Origin: Methylobacter tundripaludum SV96
Lineage (GTDB): Bacteria > Pseudomonadota > Gammaproteobacteria > Methylococcales > Methylomonadaceae
Direction: 5' to 3'
Length of the DNA stretch: 64,000 nucleotides
Assembly (NCBI RefSeq): GCF_000190755.2
Contig: NZ_JH109152.1
Coordinates: 2,297,937-2,361,936 of the forward strand
The position numbers and the translations under genes are program-made. The notes under the pieces are model-generated. The model ran no database searches, was not told where the DNA came from, and saw only the letters and a program-made list of their open reading frames with translations. Positions 53,190-62,789 of the stretch are shown one piece after another; position 1 is the first letter of the stretch, and every line of letters begins with the position of its first letter.

Positions 53190-53504
53190 TTATTTTGCGG
53201 AGTTTTTCGCTTCCGGCAATTGCAGTTCTGCGGTCATATTCCAGTCGGAGAAAGGAAACGGCAGGGTTTCGGTATTGAAAGTCAGGAACAGCAAAATATG
53301 GTACGTATAAATGGAAAGACTGCGTCCGAAATTAAGAATGTTGACATTAGCTTTGCCGGTGAGCAGCGTTGATGCCACCTGCAATATAATAACGGCCCAG
53401 AGCAGCATTCTGACCAGCCCGCCGATAGCCGCAAAAATCAGCATAAAGAATATTCTTTTCCAGGTGCTGAGTTGTTTCAAATTGTAGTTGATTTGTTCAT
53501 CCAT
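53190..53504 (-). CDS. DUF4389 membrane protein
   Basis: A 104-residue protein of the DUF4389 family. Two hydrophobic segments (RIFFMLIFAAIGGLVRMLLWAVIILQV and LSIYTYHILLFLTF) and the typical tail TETLPFPFSDW. Function unknown. It lies five bases after the DUF2333 gene on the same strand, so the pair is probably cotranscribed; both are membrane proteins of unknown role. Confidence 0.85.
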   Translation of the reverse strand: MDEQINYNLKQLSTWKRIFFMLIFAAIGGLVRMLLWAVIILQVASTLLTGKANVNILNFGRSLSIYTYHILLFLTFNTETLPFPFSDWNMTAELQLPEAKNSAK

Positions 53505-53509
53505 CGTAA

Positions 53510-54535
53510 TTAACCTCGGTTCATAATGTCGCGTAAATCAAGAGCCGCCGCGTTGCAGCGAGCTATATAATTTGCCATTGACAGGGAGTAGTTGGCGAAA
53601 AGACCGTAGCCGCTACCGTTTAAAATCATCGGGCTTAGAATAGGGGTCAGGGCGTTTTCCAGCGCCTTAATCATGATGTCAACGGTACGCATGGCCCGTT
53701 TGTCCAATAAAATATCCTCAAAGTCATGTTTGATGGCTCTGAGTATATGCAACAACGCCCAGCTTGCCCCGCGCGCTTCATAGAAAACGTCGTCAATCTC
53801 CAACCAGGTAACTTTGGCTACGGAGGTGCCTTTTTCATCAGCCGCTTCCCGCTCAAGCTCGGTCAATCCGGGGCCGTAGTTGCCGCTGGCGCTGTTTGCG
53901 GTCAAACGGGTGGAAAGCCCGCCCAGACGCTTAATCACAACTTCGGTGTATTGCCACAGATTGTCGGCACGGGAATAAAATTGAGCTTTTTTTATGGGGC
54001 CGCCGTATTTTTGCAGGCGTTCCATGTATTTATGCAGCGCTTCAACGCCTTTTTGATATTCGGCTTCCGTTGACGGCAGGGCCCATGAGTCGTTTTCGTA
54101 ATAGAAATAAGGTTCTGCAATCGCCAGATCAGGATCTTCGGCCGATTGGGATTGATCCCTGGCAAAGTGGTTTCTTAATGCCGATGTGGCATCGCGCAGC
54201 ATGACTAATGCGCCATATTCCCAGTTGGAAATGTTGTCCAGGAATACGCCGGGAGGCGCGACGTCGTTAGTAATATAACCGCCGCTTTTATGCAACAGAA
54301 CCTCGGCGATATGAGCCAGGGTGTTGGTGTAGACATAGCCGACCGGCATACTTTCAGTGGCGTGGGTTTCTTCTGCGCGTTTTACGGCTTCGTCCAGAAC
54401 ATTAAACTGGTCCGGTTCTCTGCCCCACCAAGCGCCCAGGAAGATCAGGATGATCACCACAATGAGGGTAAAAACGCCAAAGCCCCACAGTATCCCTTTA
54501 GATTTTATATCGTTCAGTGTATCGTTTGCCGCCAT
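53510..54535 (-). CDS. DUF2333 inner-membrane protein
   Basis: About 341 residues starting at MAANDTLNDIKSKG (ATG 54535); the frame extends to 54580 without homology. One N-terminal membrane helix (LWGFGVFTLIVVIILIFLGAWW) then a large extracytoplasmic part with GYVYTNTLAHIAEVLLHKSGGYITND, VFLDNISNWEYGALVMLRD and a C-terminal domain (ASWALLHILRAIKHDF). These are the marks of the DUF2333 family, widespread in gammaproteobacteria; role unknown. Confidence 0.88.
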   Translation of the reverse strand: MAANDTLNDIKSKGILWGFGVFTLIVVIILIFLGAWWGREPDQFNVLDEAVKRAEETHATESMPVGYVYTNTLAHIAEVLLHKSGGYITNDVAPPGVFLDNISNWEYGALVMLRDATSALRNHFARDQSQSAEDPDLAIAEPYFYYENDSWALPSTEAEYQKGVEALHKYMERLQKYGGPIKKAQFYSRADNLWQYTEVVIKRLGGLSTRLTANSASGNYGPGLTELEREAADEKGTSVAKVTWLEIDDVFYEARGASWALLHILRAIKHDFEDILLDKRAMRTVDIMIKALENALTPILSPMILNGSGYGLFANYSLSMANYIARCNAAALDLRDIMNRG

Positions 54536-54659
54536 TTTTGAAATCCCGTAAAGAGGTTTTTTCGTAGGATCGAAAAACATTTCATCCCACTGCTTTTTTA
54601 TATGAAAAATTAGCTACATGGTAGCAGGTTTTTTTGCTATTTGCTTACGGCGCAAGTTG

Positions 54660-55568
54660 TTATAACGGTTTTTTTTTGGCTCTTGGATGTGCTTTGTCAT
54701 AGATTTCAGCCAGATGCTGAAAGTCCAGGTGGGTGTATATCTGGGTCGTGCTGATATTGCTGTGTCCGAGCAGTTCCTGAACGGCTCTTAAGTCATGGCT
54801 GGATTCAAGTAAATGGCTGGCGAAGGAATGTCTCAGCATGTGCGGATGGATATGTTCGGCAATACCTTTTGCTTTGCACCACCGTTCCAGCCTTAACTCA
54901 ATGTTGCGTTGACCGAGCCGGGTGCCCCGCGTTGAAACGAATAGCGCGGGCTCGATAGCGGGGATTTTTACGGCTCGCTGCTGTAACCAGTTTTCAATCG
55001 CCGTAACGGCTTTACTGCCTACCGGTAATACTCTGGATTTACCGCCCTTGCCTATGCGGACAGTCAAGGTGCTGTCCGGCAAATCCAGGTCGGTTAAATC
55101 AAGCGCCGACAGCTCGCTCAACCGCAGGCCGGATGAATAGAATAATTCGAACATGGCCAGATCGCGTATTTCAAGCAATGAACTCGCCCCGGCTTCCAGC
55201 AAGCCGGATAACTGATCGACATCCAGTGTTTTAGGCAGCTTCCTGGCTTGTTTGGGCGCTTGAATATGCTGCGCAGGATTTACGTCGGTCTGGCCCTTTT
55301 TTAACAGGTAGTTATAAAAACTGCGAATAGCGGACAGCTCGCGTTGCAGACTTTTGCTGCTTAGGCCTTTCCGATGCCGACTGGCGATATGGGCGCGAAT
55401 ATCGGTGTGCTTCAGGTCGGCCCAGCGGGTTATGGGTTTGTCTGTGCAATAGCGGGATAGATGTTTAAGATCCCGCTGATAATTTTTTACGGTGTGTTCC
55501 GAAGCGCGAACTTCAACAGTGAGCTGCTTGAAAAAGTCAGCCAGCATCAGTTCGGCATCGGAATCCAT
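54660..55568 (-). CDS. xerC: Tyrosine recombinase XerC
   Basis: A 302-residue site-specific recombinase that resolves chromosome dimers at dif with XerD. N-terminal SAM-like DNA-binding domain, catalytic Arg in YSSGLRLSEL, His-x-x-Arg in HMLRHSFASHLL, second His in LLGHSNIST and nucleophile Tyr in TQIYTHLD. The conserved order dapF - DUF484 - xerC identifies it as XerC rather than XerD. Confidence 0.95.
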   Translation of the reverse strand: MDSDAELMLADFFKQLTVEVRASEHTVKNYQRDLKHLSRYCTDKPITRWADLKHTDIRAHIASRHRKGLSSKSLQRELSAIRSFYNYLLKKGQTDVNPAQHIQAPKQARKLPKTLDVDQLSGLLEAGASSLLEIRDLAMFELFYSSGLRLSELSALDLTDLDLPDSTLTVRIGKGGKSRVLPVGSKAVTAIENWLQQRAVKIPAIEPALFVSTRGTRLGQRNIELRLERWCKAKGIAEHIHPHMLRHSFASHLLESSHDLRAVQELLGHSNISTTQIYTHLDFQHLAEIYDKAHPRAKKKPL

Positions 55569-55572
55569 GTTG

Positions 55573-56256
55573 TTAACGCTGCTGCAACAAGGTGATCAGC
55601 CGGGTCGCTATGATTTCGCTCATTTGATTTAAAAACAGGTTGCCCATGCTGTAATGGAACCGGCCTTCTTCCCGGCTGCCGATGGCTAAAATGCCTTCCA
55701 GTTCGGTAAAGGCCAGGGGGATAATGGCGCAGGATTTTACTTCAAAAGCCAGCTCGCCGAATAATACTCTTGCCTGGGCTATAGTCGGGCGACCGCATTT
55801 GGGCTGGTTGCCGGTCAGTTCAACCGCAAACGGTTCCAGGTCTTTGCTGTCCGGTTCAATAAACAGGTTGGTAATAGCGGCGTCCGGATTGTGTTTGATG
55901 ATGCGCACCGCAACAAAATCGATCAAAAAATATTCCGACAGCACGACATCCAGATTGGCAACCGCTTCTTCCAGCGTTATGGCATCCAGCAGCGCGAGAG
56001 TCAGTTTATGCATACGGTTCAGCGAGGTATCGTTATCCCTGGCTATTTCTATCAGCGCAGTGAGCTGGTTTTCCATGTCATGATGCCTGCTTCTGAACAG
56101 CTCCAGCTGTTTTGAAATTAAGGAGACCGCATTGCCGGTAGGATGCGGGATGCTCATGTGTTCCAGCAAATTCAAATGCTCATGGAAGAACTCGGGATGT
56201 TTGCGCAGGTAGTCTTCAACCTGGGTTGAAGTGAGTTCTGAGGGGTGTTCGTTCAT
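55573..56256 (-). CDS. DUF484 (YigA-like) GAF-related protein
   Basis: A 227-residue protein matching the DUF484 family: N-terminal helix [27 protein letters not shown] and [19 protein letters not shown], then a GAF-like domain ending [23 protein letters not shown]. It lies between dapF and xerC, as yigA does in E. coli, with a four-base overlap to dapF. Function unknown. Confidence 0.92.
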   Translation of the reverse strand: MNEHPSELTSTQVEDYLRKHPEFFHEHLNLLEHMSIPHPTGNAVSLISKQLELFRSRHHDMENQLTALIEIARDNDTSLNRMHKLTLALLDAITLEEAVANLDVVLSEYFLIDFVAVRIIKHNPDAAITNLFIEPDSKDLEPFAVELTGNQPKCGRPTIAQARVLFGELAFEVKSCAIIPLAFTELEGILAIGSREEGRFHYSMGNLFLNQMSEIIATRLITLLQQR

Positions 56257-57080
56257 AGCGTTATTTGTCCTTCAAAAACAGAAATGGCGGGTCCGGTCAT
56301 TAAAACCGGTTCGCCACGGCCAAGCCAGTTGATGCTTAGCGTTCCGCCGGGCAGGTCAACACTGACCGTATGATCCAGCAAATTGTGTTCAATGCCGATG
56401 ACCACGGCGGCACAAGCGCCGCTGCCGCAAGCCAGCGTTTCGGCAGCGCCGCGTTCATACACACGCAGCTTAATGTGTTGGCGATCTACGACTTGCATAA
56501 AACCGACATTAACCCGCTCCGGGAAAAAAGTATGGCTTTCCAGGGCTTTTCCCAGTTCAGCCACCGGCGCGGTTTTAACATCCGTGACTTGAATAACCGC
56601 GTGCGGATTGCCCATGGATACAGCGCCAAAAGCTTTTTCAGTCTCGTTAACCAGCACGGTATAAAATCGGGATTCTTCTTCGGCCAGCAAAGGGATTTCA
56701 GCAGGCGCGTGCCTTGGGATGCCCATATTGACGGTGATCAGGTTGTCGGCATCAAAGCGCAGTAACAATTGACCTGAATTGGTGTCGACGCAGATTTCAT
56801 TCTTGTCCGACAGCTTTTTATCGCGAACAAAGCGGGCAAAGCAGCGCGCGCCATTGCCGCACTGGGCGACTTCGCCGCCGTCTGCGTTAAAGATTCGGTA
56901 TTTGAAGTCGGCATTGGCGTTTACCGCCTTTTCGATCAATAACAGCTGATCGAAGCCTATGCCGAAGTGCCGGTCGGACATCAGCCGGATTTGTTCGGGC
57001 GTTAAGTCGATGTGCTGATTGATGGCGTCAATGACCACAAAATCATTACCGAGGCCGTGCATTTTAGTGAAGTTGATCAT
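56253..57080 (-). CDS. dapF: Diaminopimelate epimerase
   Basis: A 275-residue cofactor-free epimerase turning LL- into meso-diaminopimelate for lysine and peptidoglycan. Catalytic cysteines sit in [17 protein letters not shown] and [29 protein letters not shown] is the family start. Length equals E. coli DapF (274). The lysA gene lies upstream across a repeat. Confidence 0.97.
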   Translation of the reverse strand: MINFTKMHGLGNDFVVIDAINQHIDLTPEQIRLMSDRHFGIGFDQLLLIEKAVNANADFKYRIFNADGGEVAQCGNGARCFARFVRDKKLSDKNEICVDTNSGQLLLRFDADNLITVNMGIPRHAPAEIPLLAEEESRFYTVLVNETEKAFGAVSMGNPHAVIQVTDVKTAPVAELGKALESHTFFPERVNVGFMQVVDRQHIKLRVYERGAAETLACGSGACAAVVIGIEHNLLDHTVSVDLPGGTLSINWLGRGEPVLMTGPAISVFEGQITL

Positions 57081-57159
57081 TTATATATTAAATACAATGG
57101 ATTTAATTGTTCACCACGAAGACACGAAGAACACGAAGAAATAAGATAAAACTTCGTGC

Positions 57160-57229
57160 CTCGGCAATTGCTCCTGCATCGCCTAAAGCGCCTACTGTTG
57201 GTGCCCTACCTCCTGCATCCATGCAGTCG
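57160..57229 (-). repeat. Dispersed repeat copy between lysA and dapF
   Basis: In reverse orientation: CTCGGCAATTGCTCCTGC, GCGCCTACTGTTGGTGCCC, TACCTCCTGCATCCATGCAG+TC, that is the inverse of GACTGCATGG..GCAGGAGGTA..GCAGGAGCAATTGCCGAG. Just before it (57108..57142) is another common repeat, TTCACCACGAAGACACGAAG and its shortened echo AACACGAAG. It separates lysA from dapF. Confidence 0.75.
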
Positions 57230-57250
57230 TTCGTGGTGAATATTTATGTC

Positions 57251-58498
57251 TTAGGGCAACAAATGCTCGCCCGCCCAAAGCTGCGCAATCGTTTCTCGTT
57301 CCCTGATCACGTGCAGGTTGCTGCCATCAACAATCAGCTCAGCCAGGCGAGGTCTGGAATTATAATTCGAACTCATGGTAAAACCATAAGCGCCGGATGA
57401 GCGTATCGCCAACAAATCGCCCTGGGCAATTTTAAGCGTACGGTCTTTGCCCAAAAAATCACCGGTTTCACAGACCGGGCCGACTATATCCCAAGTCGCT
57501 TCCGCTGCGTTATTTTGCCGGTTGACCGGAATAATGTTCTGCCATGCGCTATATAAAGCAGGCCGCACCAGGTCATTCATGGCCGCATCGACGATAGCAA
57601 AGTTCTTATTGGCGGTCGGTTTAAGATATTCAACCTGAGTCACCAGAATACCGGCATTGCCGACGATAGCGCGGCCCGGTTCCAGTAAAATTTCAAAATC
57701 GGTTTGACCCAGTCGCGCCAAAACCGCTTGAATATATTCCGCAGGTTCTGGCGGCTGTTCGTCTTTATAACAAATACCCAAGCCGCCGCCCAGATCCAGA
57801 TGATGCAGCTTAATCCCTTCGGCTTCAAGCGCCGCGACCAGATCGAGAATCTTATCCAGCGCATCCAGGAAAGGCCGGGTTTCGGTCAGTTGCGAACCGA
57901 TGTGGCAATCGATGCCGATCACGCTGATATGGGGCATGGCCGCCGCGCGGCGATATTCAGTCAAAGCCTGCTGTATGTCGATGCCGAACTTGTTTTCCTT
58001 TAACCCGGTGGAGATATAGGGGTGGGTTTTGGCATCGACATCAGGATTGACCCGAAAAGACACCGGCGCGATAACGCCCAACTGCCCGGCCAGCCGGTTA
58101 ATCCGGTCCAGTTCGCCGCTGACTTCAATATTAAAACAGCGTATGCCGATCTTTAATGCCGCCAGAATTTCATCTTCGCGCTTGCCGACACCGGAAAACA
58201 CGATTTTTTTAGGGTCGCCGCCGGCGGTAATAACCCGCTCCAATTCGCCCAAGGAGACAATGTCGAACCCCGAACCTAACCGGGCCAGCAGGTTGAGTAT
58301 CGCAATATTGGAATTGGCCTTTACCGCATAGCAGATTAAATGCGCCTGTTCGCCAAAAGCCTGGTCGAATGCTTTCCAGTGCCGCTCCAGCGTAGCTCTT
58401 GAATAGATGTAGCAAGGGCTGCCGTATTTATAGACGATGTCGGAAACAGCGATGTCTTCGGCGAAAAGCTCATCGTTTCGGTAATTAAAATAATCCAT
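57251..58498 (-). CDS. lysA: Diaminopimelate decarboxylase
   Basis: A 415-residue PLP enzyme making L-lysine from meso-diaminopimelate. PLP lysine in ICYAVKANSNIAIL, substrate and PLP segments IDCHIGSQLTE, HLDLGGGLGI, LEPGRAIVGNAG, and the second-subunit cysteine motif PVCETGDFLG, YGFTMSSNYNSRPR. Starts two bases after the end of the LptM gene. Works directly with DapF downstream. Confidence 0.97.
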   Translation of the reverse strand: MDYFNYRNDELFAEDIAVSDIVYKYGSPCYIYSRATLERHWKAFDQAFGEQAHLICYAVKANSNIAILNLLARLGSGFDIVSLGELERVITAGGDPKKIVFSGVGKREDEILAALKIGIRCFNIEVSGELDRINRLAGQLGVIAPVSFRVNPDVDAKTHPYISTGLKENKFGIDIQQALTEYRRAAAMPHISVIGIDCHIGSQLTETRPFLDALDKILDLVAALEAEGIKLHHLDLGGGLGICYKDEQPPEPAEYIQAVLARLGQTDFEILLEPGRAIVGNAGILVTQVEYLKPTANKNFAIVDAAMNDLVRPALYSAWQNIIPVNRQNNAAEATWDIVGPVCETGDFLGKDRTLKIAQGDLLAIRSSGAYGFTMSSNYNSRPRLAELIVDGSNLHVIRERETIAQLWAGEHLLP

Positions 58499-58500
58499 GG

Positions 58501-58659
58501 TTATTTGTTTTTTTCTGGCTTGGGTTCAGGTTTTGGCGCGTGTTCCGGTTCTACATGAATCGGTGCCGCTTGTCCCGGCAAATACAGCGGGCCCGGTTGT
58601 CCGCAGCCTACGATGACCGGATTTAGCAGCAAAAGCGCTAATAATTTATAAGGTTTCAT
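58501..58659 (-). CDS. lptM: Small lipoprotein LptM (YifL-like)
   Basis: A 52-residue lipoprotein. Signal sequence MKPYKLLALLLLNPVIVGC ends in the lipobox with Cys19, followed by the family signature GQPGPLYLPG and a Pro/Glu/Lys-rich tail. In E. coli LptM binds LptDE and helps the LPS translocon reach its oxidised active form. It lies upstream of lysA-dapF, the standard place for yifL homologues. Lys- and Pro-rich tail is of normal type. Confidence 0.85.
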   Translation of the reverse strand: MKPYKLLALLLLNPVIVGCGQPGPLYLPGQAAPIHVEPEHAPKPEPKPEKNK

Positions 58660-59021
58660 GGCGCATTATCATAAATCATTGTTGGTAAGCATGAGAGCTC
58701 ATGGCAGGAATCGCCGATATAATAAGCTGAATTGCAAGAAAAGGCATTAGAAATGCAGGACTGTTGCGATTTGCGCTAACCCGGAAAACGGCATAATCTC
58801 AAGTCGGTTTATGGCCGGCTTCCAATTGCTTAATTGTATTGGCTTCGTCTATGGCGAGGATGAAGATAGGTGCTATAGTCCAACTTAACTTGCGAGTCGG
58901 CGAAAAAGCACGTATCCATGAGTTAAACGCCCTGACCGAATCCGCATGTCTTTAGACAAAGCTTGCAGGATTTAAATGCTATTTTTTTGAAAAACCTAAT
59001 CAGATAGGCTGTGCCATCATC
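58660..59021. other. Intergenic stretch between divergent lptM and the cyclic-nucleotide-binding gene
   Basis: No clear gene. A short frame (58851..58955, 34 codons) reads LNLRVGEKARIHELN in its middle, faintly like the start of FeoA-type domains, but it stops early and has no support; it could be a remnant. Promoters for both flanking genes must lie here but none is convincing. Confidence 0.4.
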
Positions 59022-59516
59022 ATGACTGAATCCAAATCCCCACGATTAATCACCATTGAAAATACGCTGCAAACAAACGCGCAAATACTGGACGCTTCGC
59101 ATTGGGGAGAGGATTTTTCATGGGAGCAGTTGCAAGCCATAAGCTATTATTTTAAACCTTATGCCGCATCAAAAGGCACGGCGATTTATAAAGAAGGCGA
59201 GCTAGGCTCCTCCATGGGAATTATTGCCAAGGGGGCAATCGGCATTTACAAAAATAATAAACTGATTTCAACCCTGCGCGTCGGACGCACTTTCGGCGAA
59301 ATGTCCGTTATTGACGCGCAACCCCGATCAGCGACGGCCCGTGCAGAAGGGGAAACCGTTTTTTTGTCATTGGACAAAGCCGGTATGCTGACCTTGGCTG
59401 ACAAGCATCCTGCTCTGGCATTTAAGATTATCTGGAATATTTCCCGCGGCCTGAGCCAGCGACTCAGGCTTACCAGTGCGCAATTGGCTGATTTTCTGGA
59501 ATCCAATGTTATCTGA
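59022..59516 (+). CDS. Cyclic-nucleotide-binding domain protein
   Basis: A 164-residue protein consisting of one cNMP-binding beta-roll: GTAIYKEGELGSSMGIIAKGAIGIYK, then the phosphate-binding-cassette position GRTFGEMSVIDAQPRSATARAEGE. The Arg-Ser-Ala-Thr-Ala pattern is kept, so cyclic nucleotide binding is possible. No helix-turn-helix follows, so it is not a Crp-type regulator; it may be a regulatory subunit or scaffold. Stands alone. Confidence 0.85.
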   Translation: MTESKSPRLITIENTLQTNAQILDASHWGEDFSWEQLQAISYYFKPYAASKGTAIYKEGELGSSMGIIAKGAIGIYKNNKLISTLRVGRTFGEMSVIDAQPRSATARAEGETVFLSLDKAGMLTLADKHPALAFKIIWNISRGLSQRLRLTSAQLADFLESNVI

Positions 59517-59842
59517 TATGCAGGACGTCACAGGCATGGCTGATTTTAGCCAATGATGTCGATTTAAGTCGTTTGTGCGAGTTGTTTTGGCACTCGCTCA
59601 AGCGGGCCATGTTTTTTACCCCATACCCCTCCAGTTAAAGCACAAAGATTCTACTTTGGCTTCTTTCCCCCGTAATACGTCACTAGCCTATTAAGTTAAG
59701 AGGTCGCAGGGTTGACTAAAGTCAATTCCAATATCTTGTAATTAGATACGTGCATCTAATAATGTCGTTTTATTAAATATTAAATCCTCTTTAAACTTCC
59801 CGCCAACGTAAACGACAGGTTTTTACCTTCAGGAGCATTGTC
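59517..59842. promoter_or_regulatory. Upstream region of the YezD-porin-sulfate-binding cluster
   Basis: Two inverted repeats stand out: TTGAC/GTCAA (59712..59725) and ATTAGAT/ATCTAAT (59741..59760). AT-rich DNA (TTTTATTAAATATTAAATCC) follows, then AGGAG before the ATG at 59843. They could be operator and promoter for the cluster, for instance for a CysB-type regulator, but I cannot match them to a known site. No gene is seen. Confidence 0.45.
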
Positions 59843-60013
59843 ATGGCGCTTAAATTGGAACACACACACAGAGAACCGAGACTGTCTGAAATCGCAACTC
59901 AGATTTCCGATATTTTACAAGATATTAGGTTTGGTTCGGTTGAAATTATTATTCACGAAGGCAAAGTTGTGCAAATCGAGCGTAAAGAGAAATTACGCTT
60001 TGATAATAAATAA
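59843..60013 (+). CDS. YezD-like small protein (DUF2292)
   Basis: A 56-residue protein: SEIATQISDILQDIRFGSVEIIIHEGKVVQIERKEKLRF. This is the DUF2292/YezD family, small proteins whose genes commonly sit with sulfur assimilation or sulfate/phosphate-type transport genes. AGGAG lies seven bases before the ATG. Position ahead of a porin and sulfate-binding proteins fits that association. Biochemical role unknown. Confidence 0.85.
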   Translation: MALKLEHTHREPRLSEIATQISDILQDIRFGSVEIIIHEGKVVQIERKEKLRFDNK

Positions 60014-60122
60014 AATAATTACCCATTTCTACCGTAAAAAAACGGCGATAAAAATACTATACGAGAGATAGCAGCCTGACCGGACCGCCGGATGGTATGG
60101 ATTTTTTTTGAGGACTAAAACT

Positions 60123-61613
60123 ATGAAACATTTTAAACGCACCGCTTTAGCCAGCGTGATTAATCTGGCTTTATTCGGTATTCCCGATGCCCATGCCGAT
60201 ACCGAAGCCCTGGAGCGGCGCATTCGCGAGCTGGAAAGCCGATTGGAAAAACTGGATCAGGCCGGGGCGTTATCCAGCAAGCCGGTTGCAGCAACTCCCG
60301 AAGTGGAAAAACTGACCCGAAAAGTGAATACGCTTGAACGTAAACTGGAAGTGCAGGATGAAGTGACTGCCGGTGCGTTCCAAAAGTTGCCGGTATTCGA
60401 TGCCGGTGCGGATGGATTCAAGATTACTTCCTCGGATAAAAAACATCAGGTGCGGATACGCGGTGCGGTACAAACCGACGCGCGTTTCTGGCTTAATGAC
60501 AACACGTCCAGGTCAATCGATAAATTCGAGGTCAAGCAAGCGCGTATCTGGCTGGAAGGTTACTTTTTTAAAGACATTTATTTTAAAATCATGCCCGACT
60601 TTGCGGCGAGTAGCAATATTCTGCCGGATGCTTACCTCGACTACGCCTACCACCCTGCGGCCAGCCTGTTGGTCGGCAAGTTCAAGCCCTCAATTAGTCT
60701 TGAACGGTTACAGGGCGACTCGGACGGCACATTCCTGGAACGCGGTTTCCCAACTTATTTGGCGAGTAATCGTGACGTAGGCATACAGCTGCATGGCGCG
60801 TTCTCCAAGCCGGGTTATAAGGCAGAGACCGTAGCCGGGCCTATCGATACCAAGAATACGTTCACCTATCAGATAGGTGTTTCAAACGGCTCCGGGGACG
60901 ATGGCAGCCCGAATAATAATTCGCCCGATACCGACAACAATAAAGAAGTGGTCGGGCGTTTATTTGCCCATCCGTTCCATCACACCGGCTACTCCTGGCT
61001 GGAAGGCTTGGGACTTGGTGTGGCGGGCTCTGTTGGTAATCCGGATAAACAGGGCCTCAAAGCCCAGGCTACGCCAATAGGCAGAACTACGTATCTTGAT
61101 TATACCAAGCTTAATACCGGTTTCGCCGCGCCGACATCGGATGGCGCTACCTACCGTATTTATCCGCAGGCTTACTGGTTTTCAGGTCCGTTCGGCGCCA
61201 TTGGCGAATATGTTATTTCATCCCAGCATCTGGTTAGCGGAAGAACGGATGTCAAGCAGGATAATAAAGCCTGGCAGATCCTGGCTTCTTATGTGGTCAC
61301 CGGAGAGGATAATAGTTTTGCCGGCGTTAAGCCCATTCAGAATTTTGATCCGCTGAAAGGCAAGTGGGGAGCCTTGCAGCTTGCAGCACGCTATAGCGAA
61401 CTGGATGTCGACGATGCGACTTTCCGAATTGTTGATCCGAACCTGTCCGCTTCAAAGGCCAAAGCCTGGACGCTAGGCGCCAACTGGTACCTTAACAGCA
61501 ATGCCATCATTCGGGCGGATTATGAAAATGTATCTTTTGACGGCGGTGCGGCCAGAGGCCGTGACATGCCCAACGAATCAATTTTTGCCACACGTTTCCA
61601 ATTATCGTTCTAA
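60123..61613 (+). CDS. Outer-membrane anion porin (OprO/OprP-like)
   Basis: A 496-residue protein starting at ATG 60123 (AGGA upstream; the TTG at 60108 is not needed). Signal peptide ends at DAHA, then a coiled coil (EALERRIRELESRLEKLD) of about 45 residues that probably forms an N-terminal trimer stalk, then a 16-strand type barrel with KFKPSISLERLQGDSDGTFLERGFP, typical of phosphate-selective porins O and P, and ending in FQLSF (terminal Phe). Context with sulfate-binding proteins suggests sulfate or organosulfur anion uptake; the substrate is inferred. Confidence 0.9.
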   Translation: MKHFKRTALASVINLALFGIPDAHADTEALERRIRELESRLEKLDQAGALSSKPVAATPEVEKLTRKVNTLERKLEVQDEVTAGAFQKLPVFDAGADGFKITSSDKKHQVRIRGAVQTDARFWLNDNTSRSIDKFEVKQARIWLEGYFFKDIYFKIMPDFAASSNILPDAYLDYAYHPAASLLVGKFKPSISLERLQGDSDGTFLERGFPTYLASNRDVGIQLHGAFSKPGYKAETVAGPIDTKNTFTYQIGVSNGSGDDGSPNNNSPDTDNNKEVVGRLFAHPFHHTGYSWLEGLGLGVAGSVGNPDKQGLKAQATPIGRTTYLDYTKLNTGFAAPTSDGATYRIYPQAYWFSGPFGAIGEYVISSQHLVSGRTDVKQDNKAWQILASYVVTGEDNSFAGVKPIQNFDPLKGKWGALQLAARYSELDVDDATFRIVDPNLSASKAKAWTLGANWYLNSNAIIRADYENVSFDGGAARGRDMPNESIFATRFQLSF

Positions 61614-61639
61614 ACAACCTGAGCTAAGGAATTTTATTT

Positions 61640-62650
61640 ATGAATAAAAACTTTACCAACATCGTCTTTGCGGCCGTATTAGCCGTATTGGCAGCCAGCG
61701 AGGTGCGTGCGGCGGAGATTAATCTGCTCAACGTATCTTATGATCCGACACGCGAGTTGTATAAAGACTACAACACCGCCTTCAGCAAATACTGGAAAGC
61801 CAAAACCGGCGATACCGTAACGATCAATCAATCTCATGGCGGTTCCGGAAAACAGGCGCGTTCCGTACTGGAAGGCCTGGAAGCCGACGTGGTTACGCTG
61901 GCGCTAGGTTATGACGTCGATCAGCTTTACCAGAAGCGCAAACTGATTCCTGAAAACTGGCAAAGCTTGCTGCCTAATAACAGCTCGCCTTATACCTCCA
62001 CTATCGTATTTCTGGTGCGCAAGGGCAATCCGCTGAAAATCAAGGATTGGGATGACATCGTCAAGCCGGGCGTCAGCATCGTGACCCCGAACCCGAAAAC
62101 CTCCGGCGGCGCGCGCTGGAACTATTTGGGCGCTTGGGCCTATGCGCTTAAAGCGAACAACAACGATGAAGCGGCGGCTAAAGCCTTTGTCGGCAAGTTA
62201 TTCAAAAACGCTGCGGTACTGGATACTGGGGCTCGCGGTTCCACCACGACCTTTATCGAACGGGAAATCGGCGATGTGTTGATTGCCTGGGAAAACGAAG
62301 CCTACTTAGCCTTACGTGAATTCGGCGCGGACAAGTTTGAAATTGTCACGCCTTCATTGAGTATTTTGGCTGAGCCGCCAGTCGCTGTAGTTGAGGATGT
62401 GACGCGTAAGCACGGCACTACCGAAGTAGCGACCGAATACCTGAAGTATTTATACAGCAAGGAAGGCCAGGAAATTATAGGCAAAAACTTTTATCGCCCA
62501 ACCGATCCTGAAATAGCTGCCAAGTACGCCAAGCAATTCCAACCGTTGGAGCTGGTGAAAATCGATAAATTCGGCGGCTGGGATGCGGCGCAGAAAAAGC
62601 ATTTTGCCGATGACGGTGTGTTTGACCAGATTTACGGACCGGGAAAATAA
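61640..62650 (+). CDS. sbp: Sulfate-binding periplasmic protein (first)
   Basis: A 336-residue ABC transporter solute-binding protein with signal peptide ending in SEVRA-A. Family segments: [17 protein letters not shown], oxyanion loop [54 protein letters not shown] and [11 protein letters not shown]. The SHGGSGKQ loop agrees with the sulfate site of Salmonella Sbp. Twenty-seven bases after the porin gene, so probably cotranscribed. A terminator-like hairpin follows. Confidence 0.95.
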   Translation: MNKNFTNIVFAAVLAVLAASEVRAAEINLLNVSYDPTRELYKDYNTAFSKYWKAKTGDTVTINQSHGGSGKQARSVLEGLEADVVTLALGYDVDQLYQKRKLIPENWQSLLPNNSSPYTSTIVFLVRKGNPLKIKDWDDIVKPGVSIVTPNPKTSGGARWNYLGAWAYALKANNNDEAAAKAFVGKLFKNAAVLDTGARGSTTTFIEREIGDVLIAWENEAYLALREFGADKFEIVTPSLSILAEPPVAVVEDVTRKHGTTEVATEYLKYLYSKEGQEIIGKNFYRPTDPEIAAKYAKQFQPLELVKIDKFGGWDAAQKKHFADDGVFDQIYGPGK

Positions 62651-62679
62651 GTCGCTGATTGTTTATAGCGTGTAGAAAG

Positions 62680-62720
62680 GCAGGGTGGGCAGGTTTTTTG
62701 TCCGCCCTGCACTGTTTTTG
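62680..62720 (+). terminator. Terminator-like hairpin between the two sulfate-binding protein genes
   Basis: GCAGGGTGGGCA and TGTCCGCCCTGC pair over twelve positions (two G-T wobbles) around a T-rich loop. ACTGTTTTTGC follows, so the T-run is displaced by three bases. It would let the first sulfate-binding protein operon end or be attenuated before the second copy. Confidence 0.65.
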
Positions 62721-62789
62721 CAAAACTCCCTATCAGTATAGAGAGTGAGGCACAGCACAACATCGGGGTTTTTTCAAATGAGAGAAATT

